Source: CBIFVZ01 sp966185765 (GTDB lineage: Bacteria > Pseudomonadota > Gammaproteobacteria > Enterobacterales > Enterobacteriaceae). Taken from it: a stretch of DNA of 26,696 nucleotides. Location of the stretch: positions 1 through 26,696 of the forward strand of contig CBIFVZ010000055.1 of NCBI GenBank assembly GCA_966185765.1, given 5' to 3'. The translations under genes were made by a program, and so were the position numbers. Shown here one piece after another: positions 14,860-22,794 of the stretch. Every line of letters starts with the position of its first letter. Position 1 is the first letter of the stretch. Below the pieces are notes generated by a model. That model made no database searches, was not told the DNA's origin, and worked only from the letters and a program-made list of their open reading frames with translations.

Positions 14860-15093
14860 TTAGCGTTGAATCAGATAGCGAATGGTGGGGCCATCCTGCT
14901 GAATATCCAGCACGGTGTAACCGTGGTTTTGGGCATCCAGCGGGATATTATTAATTGACTGCGGGCAGTCGCTCACGACTTCAAGCACTTCCCCTTTTTT
15001 GAGCTGCGGCATAGCCTCAAGCGTGGCTACCGCCGGGTAAGGGCATGGCTCGCCCACCATATCCAGACGATAATCGGGAATAATCTCTTTCAT
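14860..15093 (-). CDS. yedF: YedF, TusA/SirA-like sulfur-carrier-type protein
   Basis: A 77-residue TusA-fold protein, nearly identical to E. coli YedF. The CPxP signature occurs as GEPCPYPAVATLEAM with Cys17, the residue that carries persulfide sulfur in TusA. It follows yedE with an ATGA overlap, so the two are co-translated. YedE/YedF pairs are associated with sulfur or selenium handling: a membrane importer handing the atom to a small thiol carrier. For this particular pair that remains inference. Confidence 0.95.
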   Translation of the reverse strand: MKEIIPDYRLDMVGEPCPYPAVATLEAMPQLKKGEVLEVVSDCPQSINNIPLDAQNHGYTVLDIQQDGPTIRYLIQR

Positions 15094-16301
15094 GCGCTCT
15101 CCTTAAGCGGCGTCGTTGCAGGCGCAGCACGGCGGAAAAAACGTTTTTCCTGGGCGATAACCAGCAGCAGGGCAAGTAACAACAGCAGATAAGTCACCAG
15201 CAGGCCGCCGAGTGGGCCAAAGGTGCTGAGCAGGTTAACTTTATCCCAGCTGGTTGCTAACGCAGGTGAGATATCGTCCCAGTAATAAGCGAGGAGAGTC
15301 GAGCCAATCACGTTACCCAGTCCGACCCACCAGTAGTGCACCTGACCTTCCACTGCACGATACATCCAGCCGGTTTCACACCCACCCGCCAGTACAATGC
15401 CAAAGCCAAACAGCAGTCCACCGAGTACGGCATTTGGACCCGCCCACATAATTTTTGGCTCAACGCCGAGTTGCACATAGCTGAAGATACCAATAGCGCT
15501 TACCGCCATGCCAAAAATAATCGCCTTCGCCATGTGGGTGCGACCGGTAATCCACATATCACGAAATGCCGAGGTAAAGCAGATCTGCGCGCGTTCAATC
15601 AGCAGACCAAAACCAACGCCAAACAGCATTGCCAGCCCGAGCTTAGGCTGATTCATGGCGGTCAGCAGTCCCCAGCCGAGCATACCGAAAAAGACAATCA
15701 TTCCCATACGAAAACGGCGGCGCGCACGCGCCGGTTGTTGGGTAAGCGGGGCAGCAGCAGAGACTTTTTGCAGCCTGACAGGGATGCGAAATAGTGGCAG
15801 TAGTGTAAAACGTGCACCGGCCCATGAACCAATGGCGGTAGCGACGGCAAAAAACCAGGCGTGGAGTGAAAACTGCGGAATGCCGGTGAAAAAGGCTGCG
15901 AGGTTACAGCCCATTGCCAGTCGTGCACCAAAACCCGCAATAATGCCGCCCGCAATGGCCTGCAAAATGCGAATGCGGTGCTGTGGCAGACGGATTTTTA
16001 CGTTATTGGCCCACAGCGCTGCGGCAAAGCAGCCACCAAACATGCCGATTATCATCATGCCGTCGATACGTGTTAATGGTGAGCCATCAAGGTGAATGAG
16101 CTTAAAATAACCCCAGTTTTGTGCTTCAACACCAAACAGCTGCAACAGTTGTCCACCCCAGCGGGTAAATTCACCGGTCACGGCCCAGAAGGTGCCTGTA
16201 ATGCCGAAATAGTAGGTAGAGAGGATGCCAGCGGCGATAACCGCAGGGAGAGGGGGCCAGAATTTAATCAGGAACTGCTGGCGAAAGGATTGCCATGACA
16301 T
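15090..16301 (-). CDS. yedE: YedE, YeeE/YedE-family sulfur or selenium transport protein
   Basis: A 403-residue integral membrane protein with about ten helices, aligning throughout with E. coli YedE (401 residues). Conserved cysteine motifs sit in the membrane core of each half: LAMGCNLAAFF in the first and LAGGCETGWMYR in the second, as in the YeeE/TsuA thiosulfate transporters where such cysteines relay sulfur across the membrane. A cytoplasmic loop between the halves is basic (RARRRFRMG). AGAGG lies eight bases before the ATG. It is the first gene of the yedEF operon. The transported species in enterobacteria is not firmly settled; thiosulfate or a selenium compound is plausible. Confidence 0.93.
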   Translation of the reverse strand: MSWQSFRQQFLIKFWPPLPAVIAAGILSTYYFGITGTFWAVTGEFTRWGGQLLQLFGVEAQNWGYFKLIHLDGSPLTRIDGMMIIGMFGGCFAAALWANNVKIRLPQHRIRILQAIAGGIIAGFGARLAMGCNLAAFFTGIPQFSLHAWFFAVATAIGSWAGARFTLLPLFRIPVRLQKVSAAAPLTQQPARARRRFRMGMIVFFGMLGWGLLTAMNQPKLGLAMLFGVGFGLLIERAQICFTSAFRDMWITGRTHMAKAIIFGMAVSAIGIFSYVQLGVEPKIMWAGPNAVLGGLLFGFGIVLAGGCETGWMYRAVEGQVHYWWVGLGNVIGSTLLAYYWDDISPALATSWDKVNLLSTFGPLGGLLVTYLLLLLALLLVIAQEKRFFRRAAPATTPLKESA

Positions 16302-16486
16302 AAAGTAACCTCTGAACTCAGAAGGATAATGTAAATAAAGGCGCGGATTCTACGCCTGATTGTTGCAAAGAAAAGTTAAAAATGGTTAAAAGCCGAGCAC
16401 GATCTAATTTATTGTCAGCCTGGGGAGACTGGCAGGGTTAACACTTTAATGTCACAATCCTTTTTTCTGCGTGGTCAGGATGAATC

Positions 16487-17005
16487 ATGAAAAAGATGCT
16501 TACCCTACTGGCGCTGCTTGGCCTGAGCGGTTGTGTACAGGTAGATAAATACAGTGAAGTGGTGAAGAGTCCGGCACCAGCGAACCTGGCAGGCTTCTGG
16601 CAGTCCCAGGGGCCGCAGAGTGAACTGGTCAGCCCAGAGGCCATCGCCAGCCTTATTGTCACCCCTGAGGGAGATACCCTTGACTGTCGCCAGTGGCAGC
16701 GGGTGATTGCGCTACCAGGTAAACTGATAGTGCGTGGTGGTGACTGGTATAACGTGACGGTGAAGCGTGAAGTGTATTCCGCGAAAGCGCAAACTGACAC
16801 CCTGGAATATGCCGGGATGACGCTTAAACGCGTTGAGCGCCCGACGGCAGAATGCGCGGACTGGCTTGATAAACATCCGCTTGGGGCCGTGCAGGCTGCG
16901 GCAACCACGAGCAGCGCCGCAGGCGGTAGCGCAACTCTTACGCTTGATGGTCGCACGCCAGCTGTAGCTGTACCAGGCCCGGATGTTGCCACCCAGGCCC
17001 CCTGA
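16487..17005 (+). CDS. yedD: YedD lipoprotein with an extended C-terminus
   Basis: A 172-residue lipoprotein. The N-terminus MKKMLTLLALLGLSGC ends in a lipobox with lipidated Cys16, and position +2 is Val rather than Asp, so outer-membrane sorting is expected. The central part (WQSQGPQ, LVSPEAIASLIVT, EGDTLDCRQWQRVIALPGKL) matches E. coli YedD, which is 137 residues. After about residue 132 this protein carries a tail of roughly 35-40 residues rich in Ala, Thr, Ser, Gly and Pro that I do not recall in E. coli. Function is unknown. It runs convergent to amyA with four bases between the stop codons. Confidence 0.92.
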   Translation: MKKMLTLLALLGLSGCVQVDKYSEVVKSPAPANLAGFWQSQGPQSELVSPEAIASLIVTPEGDTLDCRQWQRVIALPGKLIVRGGDWYNVTVKREVYSAKAQTDTLEYAGMTLKRVERPTAECADWLDKHPLGAVQAAATTSSAAGGSATLTLDGRTPAVAVPGPDVATQAP

Positions 17006-17009
17006 TAAC

Positions 17010-18497
17010 CTAAAGCGTCTCTTCTATCACCCAGACGCTAACGCTGCCGCCGTTGCAGGTGAAAACCCCATTTCCCTGCGCGTCGGTGGTGACGGTCTCC
17101 TCACGGTGGCCGAGAACATCTCGCCAGCGTTTATCACCGTAATCCTCACCGAGTGCGATAGCTTTTTCACCGTCATCACCGTTGGACATCACTACAACAC
17201 AGCCCGGATCGTCATCAGTGCCGCTGCGGCTAAACGCAATGCAGTTGGGGTGGTCGAAAAACAGCGTCTGCACACCATGTGCATAATGCTGACGCGCCCG
17301 TAGCAGCGCAGGAAGCTCTGCAATAGCCGGGATATCCACTGGCCAGACATTGCCGTCATCACCGGTATCTTCGTAGTGTGCGCCGTACAAGTCCGGGTAA
17401 AATACTGACGGTACGCCGTTTTCGCGCAGCAGAATGAGTGCGTAAGCCAGCGGTTTGAACCAGGGTTCGACCGGGGCCTCCAGAGCCTGTAACGGCTGAG
17501 TATCATGGTTTGCTACCAACGTCACGGCGTGAAACGGATCGGTTTCAACCAGCGTGCCGTCAAAAATTTGCCTGAGGTCGTAGTCGCGCCCCGCTTTAGA
17601 TGCGTTGTGAAAGTTATTCTGTAGCGGTGCGTCAAACAACATCGTTTTACCTTCGACCTGTTCGATGTATTGCACCAGCGCGTCAACCTCATAAGACCAG
17701 TATTCCGCCACGATAAACAGCGGATTGGGTGCCACTTCCTGTACGTGATCTATCCACAGGCGGTAAAACCAGGCCGGGATGTGTTTGACGGCATCCAGGC
17801 GAAAGCCATCGCAGTGGGTTTCATTCATCACCCAGCGCGCCCAGTATTTCAGCTCCTCGGTCACAGCCTGGTTGCGAAAGTCGATATTGCTGCCCATGAG
17901 GTAGTCAAAATTCCCTTTCTCATCATCAACCTGGTCATTCCAGCCTTCGCCAGAGTAGTCGTTAACGATTTTGAAAATACCGTCCTCATCGGGGTCTTCA
18001 ATGTGGTCAACGCCGCTAAAGCAGCGGAAGTCCCAGATAAATTCAGAATATTTACCCTGCCTGGCAGGGAAGGTATAGCGCGTCCAGGCATCACACTCGA
18101 ATGCGGTTTCGTCAATATCGTTACGGTTATCGGGGTTCACACGCATGACCTGCATACGCTCTTTTTCGTCGGCCCCCATCTTGTGGTTCATCACTACATC
18201 CAGCAGCACCGCAATCTCCTGTTGGTGCAGGGCATTGATGGCGGCCAGCAGTTGGTCTTTATTGCCATATTTAGTGGCAACCGAGCCTTTCTGGTCGAAC
18301 TCACCTAAATCAAACAGATCATAGCTGTCGTAACCGACTGAAAATCCACCGGCGCTGCCTTTGTATGCCGGGGGTAGCCAGACCATGCTAATACCCATGT
18401 CGCGTAGCGACGCCGCGCGTTCAGCCACTTCCGGCCAAAGTTTGCCGTCGCCGGGGTAATACCAGTGAAAATACTGCACAATGGTGGGGTTTTTCAT
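17010..18497 (-). CDS. amyA: Cytoplasmic alpha-amylase AmyA
   Basis: A 495-residue GH13 alpha-amylase, the same length as the E. coli cytoplasmic enzyme; it cleaves internal alpha-1,4 bonds of maltodextrin and glycogen-type chains. The catalytic triad is visible: nucleophile Asp235 in GFRLDAVKH, acid/base Glu265 in IVAEYW, and Asp332 in VANHDTQ. The N-terminus has no signal peptide. The start used (MKNPTIVQYFHWYYP) matches E. coli; an upstream in-frame ATG would add 24 residues with no support. In E. coli the fliC/fliDST block lies next to amyA; here the divergent neighbour is tcyJ directly, with a 187-base shared promoter region. Confidence 0.96.
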   Translation of the reverse strand: MKNPTIVQYFHWYYPGDGKLWPEVAERAASLRDMGISMVWLPPAYKGSAGGFSVGYDSYDLFDLGEFDQKGSVATKYGNKDQLLAAINALHQQEIAVLLDVVMNHKMGADEKERMQVMRVNPDNRNDIDETAFECDAWTRYTFPARQGKYSEFIWDFRCFSGVDHIEDPDEDGIFKIVNDYSGEGWNDQVDDEKGNFDYLMGSNIDFRNQAVTEELKYWARWVMNETHCDGFRLDAVKHIPAWFYRLWIDHVQEVAPNPLFIVAEYWSYEVDALVQYIEQVEGKTMLFDAPLQNNFHNASKAGRDYDLRQIFDGTLVETDPFHAVTLVANHDTQPLQALEAPVEPWFKPLAYALILLRENGVPSVFYPDLYGAHYEDTGDDGNVWPVDIPAIAELPALLRARQHYAHGVQTLFFDHPNCIAFSRSGTDDDPGCVVVMSNGDDGEKAIALGEDYGDKRWRDVLGHREETVTTDAQGNGVFTCNGGSVSVWVIEETL

Positions 18498-18684
18498 AAT
18501 CCTGGCTCCATTTATCCGTTGAATGTCTTCTGGAGTATGGAAGAAAAACCACAAAGCGCAGCGCCTCACATAATGACTGTCATCTGCTATAGATTAAAAA
18601 GGCATAAGATGTGACAGAGTATTTTTTGATTTATGCGTGTAACTATCGACAATGTAAGGCAAATAACACAGTCAGGGGTTGATG

Positions 18685-19485
18685 ATGAAAATAGCACGAT
18701 TTGGCCGTCAGGCAGGGGTGATGGCAATGGCTGTCGCGTTAATGGCGGGCGTAAGCATTAAAACGTTTGCAGCAGACAACCTGTTCAACCAGATTAAGGA
18801 GCGTGGCACGCTTCGTGTGGGGCTGGAAGGGACTTACCCGCCGTTCAGCTTTCAAGGGGATGACGGTAAGCTGACTGGTTTTGAGGTCGAGTTTGCGCAG
18901 GATCTGGCAAAACATCTCGGTGTTAAGGCAGAGCTGAAGCCTACCAAATGGGACGGGATGCTGGCCTCTCTTGATGCCAAACGTGTGGATGTCGTGATTA
19001 ACCAGGTGACGATTTCCGACGAGCGTAAGAAAAAGTATGATTTCTCAACGCCCTATACTGTATCCGGTATTCAGGCGCTGGTGAAAAAAGGCAATGAGGC
19101 GAGCGTAACCAAGCCCGACGATCTGAAAGGTAAGAAAGTGGGCGTGGGTCTGGGTACTAACTACGAGCAGTGGTTGCGTGAGAATGTGCAGGGCGTGGAT
19201 GTACGCACTTATGATGATGACCCGACTAAGTATCAGGATCTGCGAGTTGGGCGCATTAATGTCATTCTGGTGGACCGCCTGGCTGCCCTGGACCTGGTGA
19301 AGAAAACGCACGATACATTGGCTGTGGCTGGCGCACCGTTCTCACGCCTGGACTCTGGCGTGGCGCTGCGTAAGGGTAACCCGGAACTACTGGCGGCCAT
19401 TGATAAAGCGATTGCCGAAATGAAACAAGATGGTAGCCTTGAGAAAATTTCACAGAAGTGGTTTGGTGCTGATGTAACCCACTGA
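18685..19485 (+). CDS. tcyJ: L-cystine-binding periplasmic protein TcyJ (FliY)
   Basis: Periplasmic solute-binding protein of the TcyJLN cystine importer; E. coli FliY also binds related sulfur compounds. The 266-residue product has a signal peptide (basic start KIARFGRQ, hydrophobic AMAVALMAGV, likely cut after TFA) and the SBP type 3 core, with LEGTYPPFSFQGDDGKLTGF and DVVINQVTISDERKKKYDFS nearly identical to E. coli. Three candidate starts lie within six bases (TTG, ATG, ATG); the third gives the E. coli length and the best spacing from AGGGG. It is followed by a row of hairpins and then dcyD. The name FliY reflects its usual fliAZ neighbourhood, which is missing here. Confidence 0.96.
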   Translation: MKIARFGRQAGVMAMAVALMAGVSIKTFAADNLFNQIKERGTLRVGLEGTYPPFSFQGDDGKLTGFEVEFAQDLAKHLGVKAELKPTKWDGMLASLDAKRVDVVINQVTISDERKKKYDFSTPYTVSGIQALVKKGNEASVTKPDDLKGKKVGVGLGTNYEQWLRENVQGVDVRTYDDDPTKYQDLRVGRINVILVDRLAALDLVKKTHDTLAVAGAPFSRLDSGVALRKGNPELLAAIDKAIAEMKQDGSLEKISQKWFGADVTH

Positions 19486-19502
19486 GTTTTTAGGTAAAAA
19501 AA

Positions 19503-19522
19503 AGGCGCCATCTCTGGCGCCT
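19503..19522 (-). terminator. Hairpin 1 of the tcyJ-dcyD array; T tract on the reverse strand
   Basis: AGGCGCCA and TGGCGCCT form an eight-base stem around TCTC. The A run sits on its left, so it looks like an intrinsic terminator only for reverse-strand transcription. On the tcyJ mRNA it would still be a strong 3' hairpin that could protect the transcript, 17 bases after the stop codon. Confidence 0.6.
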
Positions 19523-19540
19523 GAAACTGATGTCAAACCG

Positions 19541-19652
19541 CATCCTGTCACAAACAGGATGGATGATAACCAATAAAAAATAAGGAAAATCAATTTATTG
19601 ATTTTCGCCTGCTCACTACAAAGAAGGATAAAACGTTTTTTTCCTTCTTTGT
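19541..19652. repeat. Three further inverted repeats between tcyJ and dcyD
   Basis: In order: CATCCTGT/ACAGGATG (19541-19548, 19554-19561; five-base loop), GAAAATCAAT/ATTGATTTTC (19585-19594, 19597-19606), and ACAAAGAAGGA/TCCTTCTTTGT (19618-19628, 19642-19652), the last with a partly paired AAAACGTTTT interior. All arms are perfect. They stand between two copies of the GGCGCC hairpin, giving five stem-loops in 180 bases. Confidence 0.75.
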
Positions 19653-19662
19653 CAGCAATCTG

Positions 19663-19690
19663 AGGCGCCACCTCTGGCGCCTTTTCTTTT
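19663..19690 (+). terminator. Hairpin 5: terminator downstream of tcyJ
   Basis: AGGCGCCA and TGGCGCCT around CCTC repeat hairpin 1 with one base change in the loop, and are followed by TTTCTTTTT. This is a proper forward-strand intrinsic terminator. It should reduce read-through from tcyJ into dcyD, so the binding protein would be made in excess over the enzyme and the permease. Confidence 0.75.
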
Positions 19691-19771
19691 TATATCGACA
19701 GTCTGTTACCCTTTTGGGACAACGTTACAAATAACAGCAAAAGTGTGTCATTTTTGTGCAGTGGAGAAACT

Positions 19772-20758
19772 ATGTCTTTATCACATCTTGCCCGCTTCCC
19801 GCGGCTGGAGTTTATTGGCGCGCCGACGCCGCTGTCTTACTTGCCACGTCTGTCAGATTATCTCGGGCGGGAGATATTTATTAAGCGCGATGATGCCACG
19901 CCTCTGGCAATGGGCGGTAATAAACTGCGCAAGCTGGAATTTCTGGCGGCAGAGGCACTGCGCGAAGGGGCCGATACCCTGGTAACGGCAGGCGCTATTC
20001 AGTCTAACCATGTGCGTCAGACTGCCGCCGTGGCGGCAAAGCTCGGCCTGCACTGTGTGGCGCTGCTGGAAAATCCGATTGGCACCCAAGCTGAAAACTA
20101 CCTGACAAACGGCAATCGTCTGCTGCTGGACTTGTTCAACGTGCAGGTAGAGATGTGTGAGGCGCTGAATGCGCCTGATGAACAACTGGCTGAGCTGGCA
20201 ACACGGCTTGAAGCACAGGGCTTTCGTCCTTACGTTGTGCCGGTCGGTGGCTCTAATGCGCTGGGTGCGCTGGGCTATGTCGAGTGCGCACAGGAAATCG
20301 CGCAGCAGTGCGAGGGCGTGCTGGCTCCCGCTGCGGTGGTGGTCGCTTCCGGCAGTGCAGGTACCCACGCGGGGCTTGCGGTGGGGCTGGAACAGCTAAT
20401 GCCTGAGGTTGAGTTGGTGGGCGTGACGGTCTCGCGCAGCGTGGCGCAACAGCAGCCAAAGGTGGTGGCGCTACAGCAGCAGGTTGCCGGTGCGCTGGAG
20501 GTCAGGGCACAGGCACCGGTAATACTTTGGGATGATTACTTTGCGCCAGGCTACGGCGTGCCAAATGATGCGGGTAATGAGGCCGTGAAACTGCTGGCAT
20601 CACTGGAAGGTATTTTACTGGACCCGGTTTATACTGGCAAAGCGATGGCGGGGTTGATTGACGGTATCAGCTGCGGGCGTTTTCGTGAGGAAGGCCCTGT
20701 GATTTTTGTACACACTGGCGGGGCGCCAGCGCTGTTTGCCTATCATACGCAAGTCTGA
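19772..20758 (+). CDS. dcyD: D-cysteine desulfhydrase DcyD
   Basis: PLP enzyme that converts D-cysteine to pyruvate, ammonia and sulfide. The 328-residue product has the E. coli length. The PLP lysine is Lys51 in MGGNKLRKLEF, followed by AGAIQSNHVRQTAAVAAKLG and the SGSAGTHAGLAVGL phosphate loop, all typical of this ACC-deaminase-like fold-type II family. An upstream in-frame GTG would add nine residues, but the ATG used has GGAG at proper spacing and matches E. coli. It lies between the cystine-binding protein and the permease genes, suggesting that imported cystine-type compounds are processed or that toxic D-cysteine is removed. Confidence 0.96.
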   Translation: MSLSHLARFPRLEFIGAPTPLSYLPRLSDYLGREIFIKRDDATPLAMGGNKLRKLEFLAAEALREGADTLVTAGAIQSNHVRQTAAVAAKLGLHCVALLENPIGTQAENYLTNGNRLLLDLFNVQVEMCEALNAPDEQLAELATRLEAQGFRPYVVPVGGSNALGALGYVECAQEIAQQCEGVLAPAAVVVASGSAGTHAGLAVGLEQLMPEVELVGVTVSRSVAQQQPKVVALQQQVAGALEVRAQAPVILWDDYFAPGYGVPNDAGNEAVKLLASLEGILLDPVYTGKAMAGLIDGISCGRFREEGPVIFVHTGGAPALFAYHTQV

Positions 20759-20791
20759 AACCGGACGCGCTGAACGGGAGCATAACGAATA

Positions 20792-21460
20792 ATGCAAGAA
20801 AGTCTTCAACTGGTCATCGACTCCCTGCCGTATTTACTAAACGGCGCGGTCTTTACGTTACAGCTCAGCATCGGGGGGATGTTCTTTGGGCTGATTCTGG
20901 GGTTTGTTCTGGCTCTGATGCGGCTGTCTGCTTTCTGGCCGCTGTCCTGGCTGGCGCGCTTTTACGTCTCGATTTTTCGCGGCACTCCGCTAATAGCGCA
21001 ATTATTTATGATTTACTACGGCCTGCCGCAGTTTGGGATTGAGCTGGACCCAATCCCGTCGGCGATGATTGGCCTTTCGCTCAATACCGCCGCGTACACT
21101 TCAGAAACGCTGCGAGCGGCAATCGCATCCATTGATAAAGGGCAGTGGGAAGCAGCCGCAAGTCTGGGGATGGGGCGCTGGCAGACGCTGCGCCGGGCAA
21201 TTTTACCGCAAGCCGGACGAGTGGCATTGCCGCCGCTGAGCAACAGCTTTATTGGTCTGGTGAAAGATACTTCGCTTGCTGCCACCATTCAGGTACCCGA
21301 GCTGTTTCGTCAGGCGCAGCTGATTACCTCACGCACCCTTGAGGTCTTTACCATGTATCTTGCCGCATCGCTGATTTACTGGATTATGGCGACGGTGCTG
21401 TCTATGGTGCAGAACTACTTTGAGAACCAGCTCAACCGCCAGGAGCGTGACCCCAAATGA
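20792..21460 (+). CDS. tcyL: Cystine ABC transporter permease TcyL (YecS)
   Basis: A 222-residue permease of the amino-acid HisMQ type. Membrane helices are visible at about residues 15-42, 55-80, 85-105 and 180-210. The EAA loop that contacts the ATPase is seen as QWEAAASLGMGRWQTLRRAILPQA (about residues 116-139). FRGTPLIAQLFMIYYGLP is the usual amino-acid permease signature. It follows dcyD after 33 bases and overlaps tcyN by ATGA, so the transporter subunits are co-translated. Confidence 0.96.
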   Translation: MQESLQLVIDSLPYLLNGAVFTLQLSIGGMFFGLILGFVLALMRLSAFWPLSWLARFYVSIFRGTPLIAQLFMIYYGLPQFGIELDPIPSAMIGLSLNTAAYTSETLRAAIASIDKGQWEAAASLGMGRWQTLRRAILPQAGRVALPPLSNSFIGLVKDTSLAATIQVPELFRQAQLITSRTLEVFTMYLAASLIYWIMATVLSMVQNYFENQLNRQERDPK

Positions 21461-22209
21461 GTGCAATTGATGTTAAAAATCTGGTGAAAACGTTCAACGG
21501 TCAGCGCGTGCTGCACGGTATCAATTTGCAAGTGGCGCAGGGCGAAGTCGTGGCCATTATTGGACCAAGCGGTTCCGGTAAAACCACGCTTCTGCGTAGT
21601 ATTAACCTGCTGGAACAGCCCGACAGCGGAACTATTCAGGTGGGAGATATTGTCATTGACGCCGGGGTTTCAGCAAGGCGGCAAAAAGCGCAGGTACGCG
21701 CATTGCGCCAGCATGTTGGGTTTGTGTTCCAGAACTTTAATCTGTTTCCGCATCGCACAGTACTGGAGAACATTACCGAAGGGCCGGTGATTGTGAAAGG
21801 GGAACCGAAAGCACTGGCTGCAGCCCGCGCCCGGGAATTACTTGAGAAAGTGGGACTGAAAGGGCGTGAAGATAGCTACCCGCGCCGCCTTTCCGGTGGG
21901 CAACAACAACGTGTGGCGATTGCACGTGCGCTGGCTATGCGCCCGGATGTGATTTTGTTTGACGAACCGACCTCGGCGCTTGACCCGGAACTGGTGGGCG
22001 AAGTGCTGAATACTATCCGCCAGCTGGCGCAGGAGAAGCGCACAATGGTTATCGTTACACATGAGATGAGCTTCGCTCGTGATGTGGCAGACCGCGCGAT
22101 ATTTATGGACCAGGGGCGTATTGTTGAGCAGGGGCCAGCCAGACAGCTTTTTACTGACCCGCAACAGCCGCGTACCCGACAATTTCTTGAGAAGTTTTTG
22201 ACACAGTAA
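21457..22209 (+). CDS. tcyN: Cystine ABC transporter ATPase TcyN (YecC)
   Basis: A 250-residue ATP-binding subunit. Walker A is GPSGSGKTT (residues 36-44), the Q-loop is VFQNFNLFPH, the ABC signature is RLSGGQQQRVAIARAL (from about 144), Walker B is VILFDEPTSALD (165-176), and the switch histidine is in VIVTHEMSFA. It powers cystine import together with TcyJ and TcyL. It is the last gene of the operon and is followed by an intrinsic terminator. Confidence 0.96.
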   Translation: MSAIDVKNLVKTFNGQRVLHGINLQVAQGEVVAIIGPSGSGKTTLLRSINLLEQPDSGTIQVGDIVIDAGVSARRQKAQVRALRQHVGFVFQNFNLFPHRTVLENITEGPVIVKGEPKALAAARARELLEKVGLKGREDSYPRRLSGGQQQRVAIARALAMRPDVILFDEPTSALDPELVGEVLNTIRQLAQEKRTMVIVTHEMSFARDVADRAIFMDQGRIVEQGPARQLFTDPQQPRTRQFLEKFLTQ

Positions 22210-22214
22210 TATTG

Positions 22215-22238
22215 CGCCGCCTCAGGGCGGCGTTTTTT
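22215..22238 (+). terminator. Terminator of the tcyJ-dcyD-tcyL-tcyN operon
   Basis: CGCCGCC (22215-22221) and GGCGGCG (22226-22232) form a seven-base GC stem with loop TCAG, followed by six Ts. It begins a few bases after the tcyN stop. This is a textbook intrinsic terminator. Confidence 0.95.
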
Positions 22239-22538
22239 ATTCTTAACATGGTTAGTGGTCAGGACGACGATTTACTTAAAATTAAGTTGCTTTAATAAAT
22301 GAGAGTTCACTATTTCGTGTTGAACTTTCTTAGATGAAAATGCTAAATAATTGTCATTTATTAGTTGAAGCTGTTAATGGATTTTACGCGCGCTTTAACG
22401 AAATATCTTAGATATAAAAAAGGCGTTGTGGTAACGTTGCGGGGATTTATTGCAAGGAAGATTTAAACTATCGATATAATAAATAAATCAGCATTGCTAT
22501 ATGCATTCAGGTATGCAGGCAGGCTTGTAACAATTAAT
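22239..22538. other. AT-rich gap where sdiA is expected
   Basis: In E. coli the quorum-sensing regulator gene sdiA lies between yecC (tcyN) and yecF. Here the interval is only about 300 bases, strongly AT-rich, with no open frame resembling a LuxR-type protein. No known element was recognised in it. Confidence 0.65.
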
Positions 22539-22562
22539 GGCTGAAGACAGCTGCCTTCAGCC
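22539..22562 (-). terminator. Probable terminator of yecF
   Basis: GGCTGAAG and CTTCAGCC pair around an eight-base loop, beginning seven bases beyond the yecF stop on the reverse strand. The following reverse-strand bases, ATTAATTGTT, are only moderately T-rich. Confidence 0.55.
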
Positions 22563-22569
22563 GGACAGC

Positions 22570-22794
22570 TTACTGGCGATAGGCCTGTTTTATCTGTTGA
22601 ATGGTGTTGCTGAAAACTTCAGCTTGCGTGCTGTCTTCCAGCTCGGCTATCTCTTTTTCCATTTTAATGATGACCTTACCCGCGTCAGCCTGGCCCATTG
22701 CCTTCAGCATCTGGGAAAATAGTGCTTTCAGGCAGTTGACCTCGAGAGCCAGTTGCTCAAGACTATCCGCAGTAGGAAAATCAGGCGTGCTCAT
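22570..22794 (-). CDS. yecF: YecF, DUF2594 protein
   Basis: A 74-residue protein with the E. coli YecF length. MSTPDF at the start, then LKALFSQMLKAMGQADAGKVIIKME and the C-terminal IKQAYRQ match that family. It is highly helical and probably forms a coiled coil; function is unknown. The in-frame region upstream is open, but the start used aligns with E. coli and has AGAGG eight bases upstream. It is divergent from uvrY, as in E. coli. Confidence 0.93.
   Translation of the reverse strand: MSTPDFPTADSLEQLALEVNCLKALFSQMLKAMGQADAGKVIIKMEKEIAELEDSTQAEVFSNTIQQIKQAYRQ

Noticed and set aside
15336..15794. A 152-codon forward frame opposite yedE
   Set aside because: Antisense of a membrane-protein gene; the hydrophilic, His/Asn-rich product has no recognisable domain.
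17670..18308. A 212-codon forward frame opposite amyA
   Set aside because: It has no ribosome site and is antisense to the alpha-amylase catalytic core, which is clearly the real gene.
19450..19671. A 73-codon reverse frame with a hydrophobic stretch between tcyJ and dcyD
   Set aside because: It reads through four of the inverted repeats and into the end of tcyJ; the hydrophobicity follows from AT-rich repeat sequence. No ribosome site is present.
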